Both the position numbers and the translations under genes were made by a program. A stretch of 41,585 nt of DNA from contig NZ_JALBGV010000056.1 in the NCBI RefSeq assembly GCF_023006505.1, positions 1-41,585 on the forward strand, written 5' to 3'. Numbering within the stretch: position 1 is the stretch's first letter; the number at the start of each line of letters is the position of its first letter. Source of the stretch: Neorhizobium sp. SHOUNA12A (lineage in GTDB: Bacteria > Pseudomonadota > Alphaproteobacteria > Rhizobiales > Rhizobiaceae). A model generated the notes under the pieces. It was given only the letters and a program-made list of their open reading frames with translations, ran no database searches and was not told where the DNA came from. Positions 15,339 to 22,872 of the stretch are shown piece after piece.

Positions 15339-15979
15339 GCGATACGGTTCTCTACGATTACTGGCGGTCCTCGGCGAGCTATCGGCTGAGGATCGCCCTC
15401 AATATGGTCGCCGAAATATTCCGCACCGTCCCGGTCGATATCATCGCCAAAGAGCACCGAGCCGAGAAGCATCTCGCCCGCAATCCGCAGGGGCTGGTGC
15501 CGGTTCTGGAGATCGACGGGCATACATTCACCCAGTCGCTGGCGGTGATCGAATATCTCGACGAAACGCGCGGCGGCGCCTTCCTGCCGGGTGATTCTGT
15601 CGGCCGGCAGCGGGTGAGGGCGCTTTCCTATGTCATCGCCATGGAAATCCACCCCGTCTGCAATTCGCATGTCGGCGCCCATGTCATGTCGATCACCGGC
15701 GGCGGAGAAGAGGCACGCGTTGCCTGGATGCGGAAGTTCATCGGCGAGGGACTGGCGGCGTTCGAAGTGTTGCTCGACTCACCCTCGACCGGCGCGTTCT
15801 GTCATGGCGACCGGCCGAGCATGGCGGATATCTGTCTCGTGCCGCAGGTCTACAACGCGCGGCGATGGGGCGTCGATCTCTCTGCCTGCCCCAGGCTCGT
15901 CGCGATCGCCGATCGCTGCGTCGAATTGAAGCCCTTCGCAAAAGCCCATCCGGACCAGGCTAAGCCTTCAGGTAGCTGA
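15335..15979 (+). CDS. maiA: Maleylacetoacetate isomerase (zeta-class GST)
   Basis: A 214-residue glutathione S-transferase of the zeta class, turning maleylacetoacetate into fumarylacetoacetate. The class motif SSASYRLRIAL is at residues 12-22 (the catalytic SSxSxRVR set), and the thioredoxin-like part continues with NPQGLVPVLEIDG and TFTQSLAVIEYLDE. The C-terminal domain has PVCNSHVG and GDRPSMADICLVPQVYNARR. The start overlaps the fumarylacetoacetase stop (ATGA), and the end overlaps the convergent TetR gene by 20 bp. Usual length. Confidence 0.95.
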   Translation: MSDTVLYDYWRSSASYRLRIALNMVAEIFRTVPVDIIAKEHRAEKHLARNPQGLVPVLEIDGHTFTQSLAVIEYLDETRGGAFLPGDSVGRQRVRALSYVIAMEIHPVCNSHVGAHVMSITGGGEEARVAWMRKFIGEGLAAFEVLLDSPSTGAFCHGDRPSMADICLVPQVYNARRWGVDLSACPRLVAIADRCVELKPFAKAHPDQAKPSGS

Positions 15980-16604
15980 TCACCGCGTCGGCGATCATGC
16001 CCTTGTGGCGCTCCATGGTCGCTGGCTCCGAAAGGTCTCGGCGGAAGATGGTGCCGAACGTGTAGCGGTTGGAGACGCGGAAGAAGCAGAAGGCGCTGAT
16101 CAACATGTGAATGTCGATCGGGTCGGCCGTGCGAGCAAAGACACCCCCCGTAACGCCCCGCGCCAGGATCGCGGCAATCGTCTCGATGACCGAGACGTTC
16201 AGGTCGCGGATCGCGTCCGAGCGCAGCATGTGGGCGGCGTGGTGGATGTTCTCGATGCTGACCAGCCGGACGAAATCCGGGTTGGCTTCGTCATGGTCGA
16301 ACGTGGTCGAGATCAGCACGCGCAGCGCCTGTTCCGGCGGCAGGTTGGAAAGCTGCAGGTCCTCTTCGAGCGTGCGGATCTTGCGGTAGGCGCGTTCGAG
16401 GACGGCAAGGTAAAGCCCTTCCTTGCTGCCGAAATAATAATAGATCATCCGCTTCGAGGTGCGGGTCTTCTCCGCGATCGCGTCGACGCGGCCGCCGGCA
16501 AGCCCGTGAGTCGCAAACTCCTCCGTCGCCACGTCCAGGATGTTTTCCTGGGTGCGCTGCGGATCGTTTTTCCTGCCGTTTTCGCGTTTCGCCGCCATCC
16601 TCAA
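15960..16604 (-). CDS. TetR-family regulator
   Basis: A 214-residue TetR protein. The N-terminal HTH contains TQENILDVATEEFATHGLAG then RTSKRMIYYYFGSKEGLYLAVLERAY. The C-terminal region resembles the TetR_C_17-type ligand domain. Start at ATG 16604, with an alternative ATG six bases later (MAAKRENG). A leftward promoter TTGAAA-N16-TTATGA lies at 16699-16726. Divergent from the TRAP importer operon and next to a palindrome in that promoter, it probably represses the importer and downstream enzymes until the transported acid appears. Confidence 0.85.
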   Translation of the reverse strand: MRMAAKRENGRKNDPQRTQENILDVATEEFATHGLAGGRVDAIAEKTRTSKRMIYYYFGSKEGLYLAVLERAYRKIRTLEEDLQLSNLPPEQALRVLISTTFDHDEANPDFVRLVSIENIHHAAHMLRSDAIRDLNVSVIETIAAILARGVTGGVFARTADPIDIHMLISAFCFFRVSNRYTFGTIFRRDLSEPATMERHKGMIADAVISYLKA

Positions 16605-16894
16605 AGCCGCCTTTGCCGTTGCGTACTGCCCGTGCTTAGAGAAGCGGGCATTGTGGACGCTCGATCGTTCACATCGAATTTCCGCATTTTTTCCAAAGTC
16701 ATAACGGGCTTGCGCGTCGCTTTCAATAGATCGCGCTTGACATACTCACTAGTTCGTACATTTTATTGTTCTGCCGATCGATCCCTGAGGAGGCGGTCCC
16801 GGCGGAGGCTATCTTGTCAAACGAATTGGACGGGTGACTGTATTTGCAGTCGCTACCGTCGCTATCCGATGACGGAGCCTGGGGAGGACTGGAA
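16605..16894. promoter_or_regulatory. TetR/TRAP divergent promoter region
   Basis: The 290-bp gap holds a rightward -35 TTGACA at 16737-16742, with a T-rich -10 area near 16757-16766. A leftward promoter candidate is at 16699-16726, and an operator-like palindrome at 16743-16758. A small GACTG-CAGTC inverted repeat (16836-16851) lies in the leader of the TRAP mRNA. No gene was seen here. Confidence 0.55.
16743..16758. promoter_or_regulatory. Candidate TetR operator, TACTCACTAGTTCGTA
   Basis: A 16-bp near-palindrome centred on ACTAGT with matching TAC/GTA ends (12 of 16 positions symmetric), sitting directly after TTGACA in the rightward promoter. Its size, symmetry and place fit a TetR dimer site for the adjacent regulator. 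Confidence 0.55.
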
Positions 16895-17458
16895 ATGACA
16901 CGGATCATCGATTTCTTATTCCTTGTGCTGAAGGTCGTCATAGCCCTGCTTCTGGCAGGCATGGTGGTGCTGGTCTTCGGCAATGTCGTACTGCGTTATG
17001 CCTTCAATCAGGGCATTACCGTTTCAGAAGAGCTGTCGCGGGTCTTCTTCATCTGGCTTACCTTCCTTGGTGGGGTTGTCGCGATGCGCGAACATGGCCA
17101 TCTCGGCGTCGATTCGCTTCTGAAGCGGTTACCGCCGACAGGTGCCAGGATTGCAGTACTGATGGGGCAGGGGCTGATGCTCGTCGCCACCTGGCTGATG
17201 ATCAGCGGAAGCTGGACGCAGACGCTGATCAACCTGCCAGCGACCATGCCGGCGACCGGCATTTCGATGGGCTGGTTCTACGGCGCCGGCCTCGCGTTCG
17301 GGGTTCCGACCTTCCTCATCATTCTCTGGGATGCCTTCCAGGTGGCGACCGGCCGCATCGATATCGCAACCGCTCAGCTGGTGCGCGACAGCGAGGAGGA
17401 AGTGGCTCTCGACAATCATCCGGAAGCCGCGGTCGCCGCCGGCATCACCAAGGCCTGA
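16895..17458 (+). CDS. TRAP transporter small membrane subunit (DctQ type)
   Basis: A 187-residue inner-membrane protein with four hydrophobic helices. It has the DctQ pattern VFGNVVLRYAFNQGITVSEELSRVFFIWLTFLG, about residues 28-60, followed by AMREHGHLGVDSLLKRLP. The acidic C-terminal tail is cytoplasmic. ATG 16895 has GGGGAGG upstream; an earlier in-frame CTG-like start would add residues with no membrane role. It works with the large permease (10 bp downstream) and the binding protein in sodium-driven uptake of an organic acid. Confidence 0.9.
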   Translation: MTRIIDFLFLVLKVVIALLLAGMVVLVFGNVVLRYAFNQGITVSEELSRVFFIWLTFLGGVVAMREHGHLGVDSLLKRLPPTGARIAVLMGQGLMLVATWLMISGSWTQTLINLPATMPATGISMGWFYGAGLAFGVPTFLIILWDAFQVATGRIDIATAQLVRDSEEEVALDNHPEAAVAAGITKA

Positions 17459-17468
17459 GGAGAGACCG

Positions 17469-18749
17469 ATGACGCTCACCATTTTCCTCGGCGCCCTTCT
17501 CGGCCCCATGGCGCTCGGCGTGCCGATTGCCTTCGCGCTCATCCTCAGCGGCGTTGCGCTGATGATGTACATGGACATTTTCGACGCCCAGATCGTCGCC
17601 CAGAACGTGCTGAACGGCGCCGACAGCTTTCCGCTGATGGCGGTTCCCTTCTTCCTGCTGGCCGGCGAGGTGATGAATACCGGCGGCCTTTCGAAGCGTA
17701 TCGTCAATCTCGCCATGGCGCTGGTCGGCCATGTGCGCGGCGGTCTCGGTTTCGTGGCGATCTTCGCCGCCTGCGTGTTGTCGAGCCTGTCCGGCTCGGC
17801 AGTGGCGGATGCGGCCGCACTTGGCGCGCTTCTCTATCCGATGATGATCAAATCGGGCCATGACCCGGCACGGACCGGCGGTCTTCTGGCATCGGCTTCG
17901 GTCATCGGCCCGATCATTCCGCCGTCGATCGGTTTCATCCTCTACGGCGTCGTCGGCGGCGTCTCGATCACCAAGCTCTTCCTCGCCGGTATCGTTCCGG
18001 GGCTGCTGATCGCGGTGGCACTCTGCATCGCCTGGCTGATCGTCGCCCGCAAGGAGCAGTTCGAACTGCCGAAGCGCCAGAGTCGCGAACTCCGAATGAA
18101 GGCCTTCGTCGACAGCATCTGGGCGCTGATGCTGCCTGTCATCATCATCGTCGGCCTGAAGTTCGGTGTGTTCACGCCGACCGAAGCGGGCGTCGTGGCT
18201 GCCGTCTATTCGCTGTTCGTATCGATGGTCGTCTATCGCGAACTGGCGCCATCCGAACTCTTCAACGTCTTCGTGGCGGCAGCGAAGATCACCGCGGTGG
18301 TGATGTTCTTGGTCGCATGCGCGGCGGTCTCCGCCTGGCTGATCACGGTTGCCGACGTGCCCGGCGATCTCGTCAAGCTCATCGAACCGCTGATGGACAA
18401 CCAAACGCTGCTGCTGCTTGCCATCATGGTGCTGATCGTCGTCGTCGGCACCGCCATGGACATGACGCCGACCATTCTGGTGATGACGCCAGTGCTGATG
18501 CCGATTATCAAGCAGGCCGGTATCGACCCGGTCTATTTCGGCGTGCTGTTCATCATCAACAACTCGATCGGCCTGATCACGCCGCCGGTCGGCACCGTCC
18601 TCAACGTCATCTGCGGCGTCTCCAAGCTGTCGATGGAAGACCTGATGAAGGGCGTGATGCCCTTCATGATCGCCGAGCTGATCGTTCTCTTCCTTCTCGT
18701 CCTCTTCCCGCAACTGGTGACCGTGCCGGTCGCCTGGTTCGGGCATTGA
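17469..18749 (+). CDS. TRAP transporter large permease subunit (DctM type)
   Basis: A 426-residue permease with about 12 membrane segments. It starts MTLTIFLGALLGPMALGVPIAFAL and has the family marks FPLMAVPFFLLAGEVMNTGG, LSGSAVADAAALG and IIPPSIGFILYG, and near the end FIINNSIGLITPPVGTVLNV. This is the sodium-coupled transport subunit. GAGGAGAGACC upstream of ATG 17469 is the ribosome site. It lies within the three-gene TRAP operon. Confidence 0.95.
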   Translation: MTLTIFLGALLGPMALGVPIAFALILSGVALMMYMDIFDAQIVAQNVLNGADSFPLMAVPFFLLAGEVMNTGGLSKRIVNLAMALVGHVRGGLGFVAIFAACVLSSLSGSAVADAAALGALLYPMMIKSGHDPARTGGLLASASVIGPIIPPSIGFILYGVVGGVSITKLFLAGIVPGLLIAVALCIAWLIVARKEQFELPKRQSRELRMKAFVDSIWALMLPVIIIVGLKFGVFTPTEAGVVAAVYSLFVSMVVYRELAPSELFNVFVAAAKITAVVMFLVACAAVSAWLITVADVPGDLVKLIEPLMDNQTLLLLAIMVLIVVVGTAMDMTPTILVMTPVLMPIIKQAGIDPVYFGVLFIINNSIGLITPPVGTVLNVICGVSKLSMEDLMKGVMPFMIAELIVLFLLVLFPQLVTVPVAWFGH

Positions 18750-18782
18750 GGCCGGGGAGTTTCTGCCAAGTGCATATCAACC

Positions 18783-18801
18783 GGCCGTGGGGGACCCGGC
18801 C
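18783..18801 (+). other. Intercistronic hairpin before the TRAP binding-protein gene
   Basis: GGCCG (18783-18787) pairs with CGGCC (18797-18801) 19 bases ahead of the binding-protein start. There is no T-run. It could mark an mRNA processing point that raises the binding protein over the permeases. Confidence 0.4.
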
Positions 18802-18819
18802 ATCCAGTGGGAGGAAAAC

Positions 18820-19833
18820 ATGTTCAACACGATGATGAAACTGGCGCTCGGGATCGCCCTGCCAGTGATGCTGTTTGCCGGCACGGCATCCGCCGAAGTC
18901 CGTGCGCATACGCTGAAATTCGCGGCGGCCAACAACAAGGGCCATCCGCAGGTCACCGGCATGGAAAAATTCGCCGAGATCGTCAAGGCGAAGAGCGGCG
19001 GCAAGATCGAGATCAAGTTGTTTCCCGGCGGCGTGCTCGGCGGCGACGTGCAGACCGTCTCCGCCCTGCAGGGCGGCGTGGTCGAGATGCTGGTGCTGAA
19101 CGCGGGCATCCTGTCGAGCAACGTCAAGGCGTTCGGTGCGGTCGACCTGCCGTTCCTGTTCAACAGCGGCGAGGAAGCCGACAAGGTGATGGATGGTGCC
19201 TTCGGCAAGAGCCTTTCCGACAAGCTGCCGGCGACAGGCCTCGTCGGTCTCGCCTATTGGGAACTCGGCTTCCGCAACCTCACCAACAACCGCCGCCCGG
19301 TCACCAAGCTCGAAGACATCAAGGGCTTGAAAATCCGTACGCTGCAGTCGCCGATCCCGATCGAGCTGTTCAACAGCCTCGGTGCCAATGCCGTGCCGCT
19401 GCCCTACACGGAACTCTATACCGCGCTTGAGACCGGCACGGTCGATGGGCAGGAAAATCCGTTCGCCAACATCATCAACGCCAAGTTCTACGAAGTGCAG
19501 AAGTACCTGACGGTCACCCGTCATCAGTACAATCCTCAGATCGTGCTGATCAGCAAGAAGTTCTGGGACGGCCTCAACGATGAGGAGAAGGGCATTCTGC
19601 AGTCGGCTGCGACGGAAGCACGCGATTTCCAACGCAAGGTTTCCCGCGAAGCGGATGCCAAAGCGCTCGACGAGATCAAGAAGACCGGCATGCAGGTCAC
19701 CGAGCTCAACGCCGCTGAAACCCAGAAGATCCGCGATGCCGTGAAGCCGCTGATCGACAAGTTCAGCGCCGACGTGGGTGCCGATACCGTGTCGCTGCTC
19801 TTCAAGGAACTGGACGCCGCCCGCAAGAAGTAA
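18820..19833 (+). CDS. TRAP transporter substrate-binding protein (DctP type)
   Basis: A 337-residue periplasmic protein with a Sec signal cleaved likely after TASA (about residue 25). DctP features include NNKGHPQVTGMEKFAEIV, IKLFPGGVLGGD and the segment LKIRTLQSPIPIELFNSLGANAVPLPYTELYTALETG (about residues 170-206). The conserved Arg in 'KIR' normally holds the ligand's carboxylate, and TVDGQENP follows. GGGAGGAAA precedes ATG 18820. The ligand is probably a carboxylic acid; the dehydrogenase next door suggests quinate or shikimate. Confidence 0.93.
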   Translation: MFNTMMKLALGIALPVMLFAGTASAEVRAHTLKFAAANNKGHPQVTGMEKFAEIVKAKSGGKIEIKLFPGGVLGGDVQTVSALQGGVVEMLVLNAGILSSNVKAFGAVDLPFLFNSGEEADKVMDGAFGKSLSDKLPATGLVGLAYWELGFRNLTNNRRPVTKLEDIKGLKIRTLQSPIPIELFNSLGANAVPLPYTELYTALETGTVDGQENPFANIINAKFYEVQKYLTVTRHQYNPQIVLISKKFWDGLNDEEKGILQSAATEARDFQRKVSREADAKALDEIKKTGMQVTELNAAETQKIRDAVKPLIDKFSADVGADTVSLLFKELDAARKK

Positions 19834-19840
19834 CATGCCT

Positions 19841-19871
19841 GCCGGTCCGTCTTTCAGGCGGACCGGCTTTT
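19841..19871 (+). terminator. Terminator after the TRAP operon
   Basis: GCCGGTCCG (19841-19849) pairs with CGGACCGGC (19859-19867), followed by four T. It lies 24 bp before the shikimate dehydrogenase-like gene. Partial read-through is possible, since no promoter is evident behind it. Confidence 0.75.
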
Positions 19872-19894
19872 CCATCCAATGAGGCGTTACACCC

Positions 19895-20755
19895 ATGGCC
19901 GAGACATTGCTGAAACCCTTGAAGGCCGGGCTGATCGGCGCCGGCATCCAGGCCTCGCTGACGCCGGCCATGCATATGAAGGAAGGTGCAGCTCAAGGCT
20001 TCCGCTACGAGTATGAGCTGATCGATCTCAATCTGCTCGGCCTGACGCCCAGCAGCCTGCCTGATCTCCTGGACGATGCGGAAGCGCGCGGGCTGATTGG
20101 TCTGAACATCACCCATCCCTGCAAGCAGGTGGTCATTCCCTATCTCGACGAACTCTCCGACGAGGCGCGGGCGCTCGGCGCCGTCAACACGGTGGTGCTG
20201 AAGGACGGCAAGCGGTTTGGCCACAATACCGACTGGTGGGGATTTGCGGAAAGTTTCCGGCGCGGCCTGCCGGGCGCCGATCTGAGTGCGGCGGTTCAGA
20301 TCGGCGCCGGGGGCGCGGGCGTTGCGACGGCTTATGCGATCCTGTCGCTTGGCCTCACGGCGCTCACGGTGTTCGACCGCGAGCCCGATCGGGCGGAGCA
20401 GCTTGTGCAAACGATGTCGGTTCTTTTTCCGGAGGCATCCATAACGGCGTCACCGGATATTGCTTCGGCGATGCGGGATGTCTCGGGCATCATCCATGCG
20501 ACGCCGACTGGAATGGCCAAATATCCAGGTGTGCCGCTGCCGCCGGAGCTTCTCCAGCCGCATCACTGGGTCGCGGAGATCGTCTATTTCCCGCTCGATA
20601 CCGAGCTTTTGAAAGTGGCCAGGGAGCGGGGCTGCCGGGTGCTGAATGGCGGCGGCATGGCCGTCTTCCAGGCGGTCGGCGCTTTTCAGCTGTTCACCGG
20701 CCGGGAACCGGATGCGGCCCGCATGCTCCAGCATTTCAAGGCACTGACGGCCTGA
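19895..20755 (+). CDS. Shikimate/quinate dehydrogenase-like enzyme (AroE superfamily)
   Basis: A 286-residue AroE-fold protein. The substrate part has SLTPAMH (residues 21-27), catalytic Lys77 in NITHPCKQ, and Asp113 in GHNTDWWG. The cofactor part has the Rossmann motif GAGGAG (137-142). The SLT pattern (Ser-x-Thr) in place of the SxS of biosynthetic AroE is the one reported for quinate/shikimate dehydrogenases, and the acidic DREPD after the second strand suggests NAD. Together with the TRAP importer upstream this suggests breakdown of quinate or shikimate rather than aromatic biosynthesis. A biosynthetic paralog role is not excluded. Confidence 0.85.
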   Translation: MAETLLKPLKAGLIGAGIQASLTPAMHMKEGAAQGFRYEYELIDLNLLGLTPSSLPDLLDDAEARGLIGLNITHPCKQVVIPYLDELSDEARALGAVNTVVLKDGKRFGHNTDWWGFAESFRRGLPGADLSAAVQIGAGGAGVATAYAILSLGLTALTVFDREPDRAEQLVQTMSVLFPEASITASPDIASAMRDVSGIIHATPTGMAKYPGVPLPPELLQPHHWVAEIVYFPLDTELLKVARERGCRVLNGGGMAVFQAVGAFQLFTGREPDAARMLQHFKALTA

Positions 20756-20973
20756 GCGAAATCCTCAAAGCCTGCTCGTCACATAGTCGCGCGCGACGAT
20801 ACGCCGTTCGGTCCCGGATTTGGGATCGAGGTGCCTCTTTTTAGGCGCCTGCGATTTTTGCCGGTTATCCCGGCAACGGGTCTGGCGATCCTGGCTTGGC
20901 CGACTATAGTGGCCGGGCCGCACCTTCTGCGGCATCACCCCCGCCTGCCGAAGAACGCCCAAGGTAATTTCTC
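20756..20973. other. Intergenic stretch with two hairpins before the M20 peptidase gene
   Basis: AGGTGCCT (20829-20836) pairs with AGGCGCCT (20843-20850) over a T-rich loop, and TTGCCGG (20858-20864) pairs with CCGGCAA (20870-20876). A TATAGT at 20905-20910 could be a -10 for the peptidase gene, but its -35 is poor. A 65-codon leftward reading frame (20765-20962) shows no recognisable feature, and I do not call it a gene. Confidence 0.4.
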
Positions 20974-22122
20974 ATGACGCTTGCCATTTCCGCCAAAGAC
21001 ATCGACGACAAGGCTCTTATCGACGAGCTGAAGCAGTGGGTCGAGATCGAGACGCCGACGCTCGATGCGGTTGCGGTCAATGTATTGGCGGATCGGGTCG
21101 AGGCAATCGGCAAGGCGGCTGGTCTGGAGACTGAACGGCTGCCGGGCACGCTCGGTTTCGGCGATATCCTGGCGATCCGCTCGCCGCGCCCGGCCGGCAG
21201 TAACGAAAAGACCGTTTTGATACTGGCGCATCTCGACACCGTGCATGCGGTCGGCGTGATCGACAATCAGTTGCCGCTGCGTCAGGAGGGGGACAGATTC
21301 TATGGCCCCGGCATCTACGACATGAAGTCCGGCGCGCTGATGGCGCTCGAGGCGATGAAGCTCGCCGTCAGGCACGGCAGCAAGATGCCGATCGACCTGA
21401 TCTTCGTTCCGGACGAGGAGATGGGCAGCCTGTCGTCGCGCGCGTTCATGGAAGAGGCGGCGAAAAGCGCCGGTTACACGCTGGTGGTCGAGCCCGCCCG
21501 CGACGGCGGCAAGATCGTCGTCGCCCGCAAAGGGGTCGCCATGTACGATGTCACCGTGCGGGGGCATGCTTCACACGCCGGAACGAGGCCGCAGGATGGC
21601 CGCAGTGCCATTCGCGCAGCTGCCCGGCTGGTTCTGGAGCTTGAGGCGCTCAACGATACCGAACGCGGCGTCACCGTCACGGTCGGGACGATAGCGGGTG
21701 GAACCGGCCGCAACACGGTGCCGGCGGAATGCCGTCTGCAGGTTGACGTTCGTGTTCCCGACGACGTGATCGCCAGGGAGATCACGGGCAAGATTGAGGC
21801 GATGAAACCTGTCGATCCGGACATCACTTTCGAAATCGATGGCCGGATGAACCGTCCGCCGTTCGCGCAGTCCGACGAGGGCAAGCGCCTTTTCGATGTT
21901 GCCGCTGAGATCGCCGACGGCCTCGGCATCAAGCTCGAAGGAATGGCGACGGGCGGCGGCTCGGACGGCAATTTCACCGCAGCGCTCGGTGTGCCGACGC
22001 TCGACGGGCTCGGTGCAGACGGTGCCGGCGCCCATACGTTCAACGAGCATATCTTCGTCAGCAGCGTTGCGCCGCGCACCGCCCTGCTCGCCAACCTGAT
22101 GATCTCGCTCGAAGCGAGATAA
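20974..22122 (+). CDS. M20-family metallopeptidase (carboxypeptidase G2-like)
   Basis: A 382-residue di-zinc hydrolase. Zn and catalytic residues: His86 and Asp88 in LAHLDTV, Asp116 in GPGIYDMKSG, Glu148/Glu149 in VPDEEMGS, a Glu in VVEPAR, and a late His in GAGAHTFNEH. The dimer-lid domain has GHASHAGTRPQDGRSA. No signal peptide, so it is cytosolic. The glutamate-carboxypeptidase/CPG2 branch removes C-terminal amino acids or deacylates amino-acid conjugates. It follows the shikimate dehydrogenase-like gene by 218 bp and converges on the GntR gene 6 bp away. Substrate unknown; an acyl- or aroyl-amino acid would fit the aromatic context. Confidence 0.9.
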   Translation: MTLAISAKDIDDKALIDELKQWVEIETPTLDAVAVNVLADRVEAIGKAAGLETERLPGTLGFGDILAIRSPRPAGSNEKTVLILAHLDTVHAVGVIDNQLPLRQEGDRFYGPGIYDMKSGALMALEAMKLAVRHGSKMPIDLIFVPDEEMGSLSSRAFMEEAAKSAGYTLVVEPARDGGKIVVARKGVAMYDVTVRGHASHAGTRPQDGRSAIRAAARLVLELEALNDTERGVTVTVGTIAGGTGRNTVPAECRLQVDVRVPDDVIAREITGKIEAMKPVDPDITFEIDGRMNRPPFAQSDEGKRLFDVAAEIADGLGIKLEGMATGGGSDGNFTAALGVPTLDGLGADGAGAHTFNEHIFVSSVAPRTALLANLMISLEAR

Positions 22123-22128
22123 CCTATC

Positions 22129-22872
22129 TCAGGCCGGCAAGGTCACTTCGAACGAGTTGGCGATGCGGACCTTGCCGACCTCGATGACGTGCCGCATGGC
22201 GGAGATCGCCCTGTCAGGATCACGCGAGGCGACCGCATGGGCGATCCGCAGGTGGTTGGTGGCGACCTCATCGATCTTTTCCGGCGAGGCGGCGGGCGAG
22301 GAGAGCTGGAAGGAGATGGCAAGCGCCGCCTCGATCAGCGCGCTTGCCGAGCGCATGAACGGATTGCCCGACATCCGGGCGATAGCAAGGTGGAATTCCA
22401 GGTCCACCTTGGCGATGGTTTCCGGCGTGTGGGACAGGTCGTCGAATTTCGCGGCGATCGCGTAGAGCGCGACGATATCATCGCTGGAGGCACGTAGCGC
22501 GGCGGCGGCTGCTGCTGCCGGTTCCAACGCCATGCGCATTTCCGCCAGATGCTCGATGAATTCGTAATCCAGCCCTGATTCGAAGCGCCAGCCGAGCACG
22601 TCCGAATCGAAGAAGTTCCAGCTGGCCTTGTCGAGCACGCGGGTGCCGACTTTGGCCTTGGCTTCGACCAGTCTCTTGGCCGAGAGCGTCTTCATGGATT
22701 CGCGCAACACCGTGCGGGAGACGCCGAAACGGGCGGAGAGCTCGGTATCGCCAGGCAGCAGGGAACCTTCCGGGATCTTGCCGGAAACGATCCCCCGGCC
22801 GAGCTCCGCCACCACATGCGCGTGGTTGCTGCGGCGCTTTCGCCCACTGATCGTCGTTTCCAGAAGTCCCAC
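22129..22872 (-). CDS. FadR-subfamily GntR regulator of the sugar region
   Basis: A 247-residue regulator. The N-terminal GntR winged helix has ELGRGIVSGKIPEGSLLPGDTEL and FGVSRTVLRESMKTL. A C-terminal FCD helical domain has metal/ligand residues in EMRMALEPAAA, DLEFHLAIARMSGN and NHLRIAHAVASRD. It starts with GTG 22872, immediately after the yjfF stop (TGAGTG), and its ribosome site AAGGAG lies within the last yjfF codons. It is therefore the final gene of the ytfQ operon. FCD regulators of rhizobial sugar-acid clusters bind palindromes like the one at 27721-27738, so it probably controls both divergent operons. Confidence 0.88.
   Translation of the reverse strand: MGLLETTISGRKRRSNHAHVVAELGRGIVSGKIPEGSLLPGDTELSARFGVSRTVLRESMKTLSAKRLVEAKAKVGTRVLDKASWNFFDSDVLGWRFESGLDYEFIEHLAEMRMALEPAAAAAAALRASSDDIVALYAIAAKFDDLSHTPETIAKVDLEFHLAIARMSGNPFMRSASALIEAALAISFQLSSPAASPEKIDEVATNHLRIAHAVASRDPDRAISAMRHVIEVGKVRIANSFEVTLPA

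Noticed and set aside
20765..20962. 65-codon leftward frame between the shikimate dehydrogenase-like and M20 genes
   Set aside because: Basic, featureless product, no ribosome site I can see, and it overlaps two hairpins.
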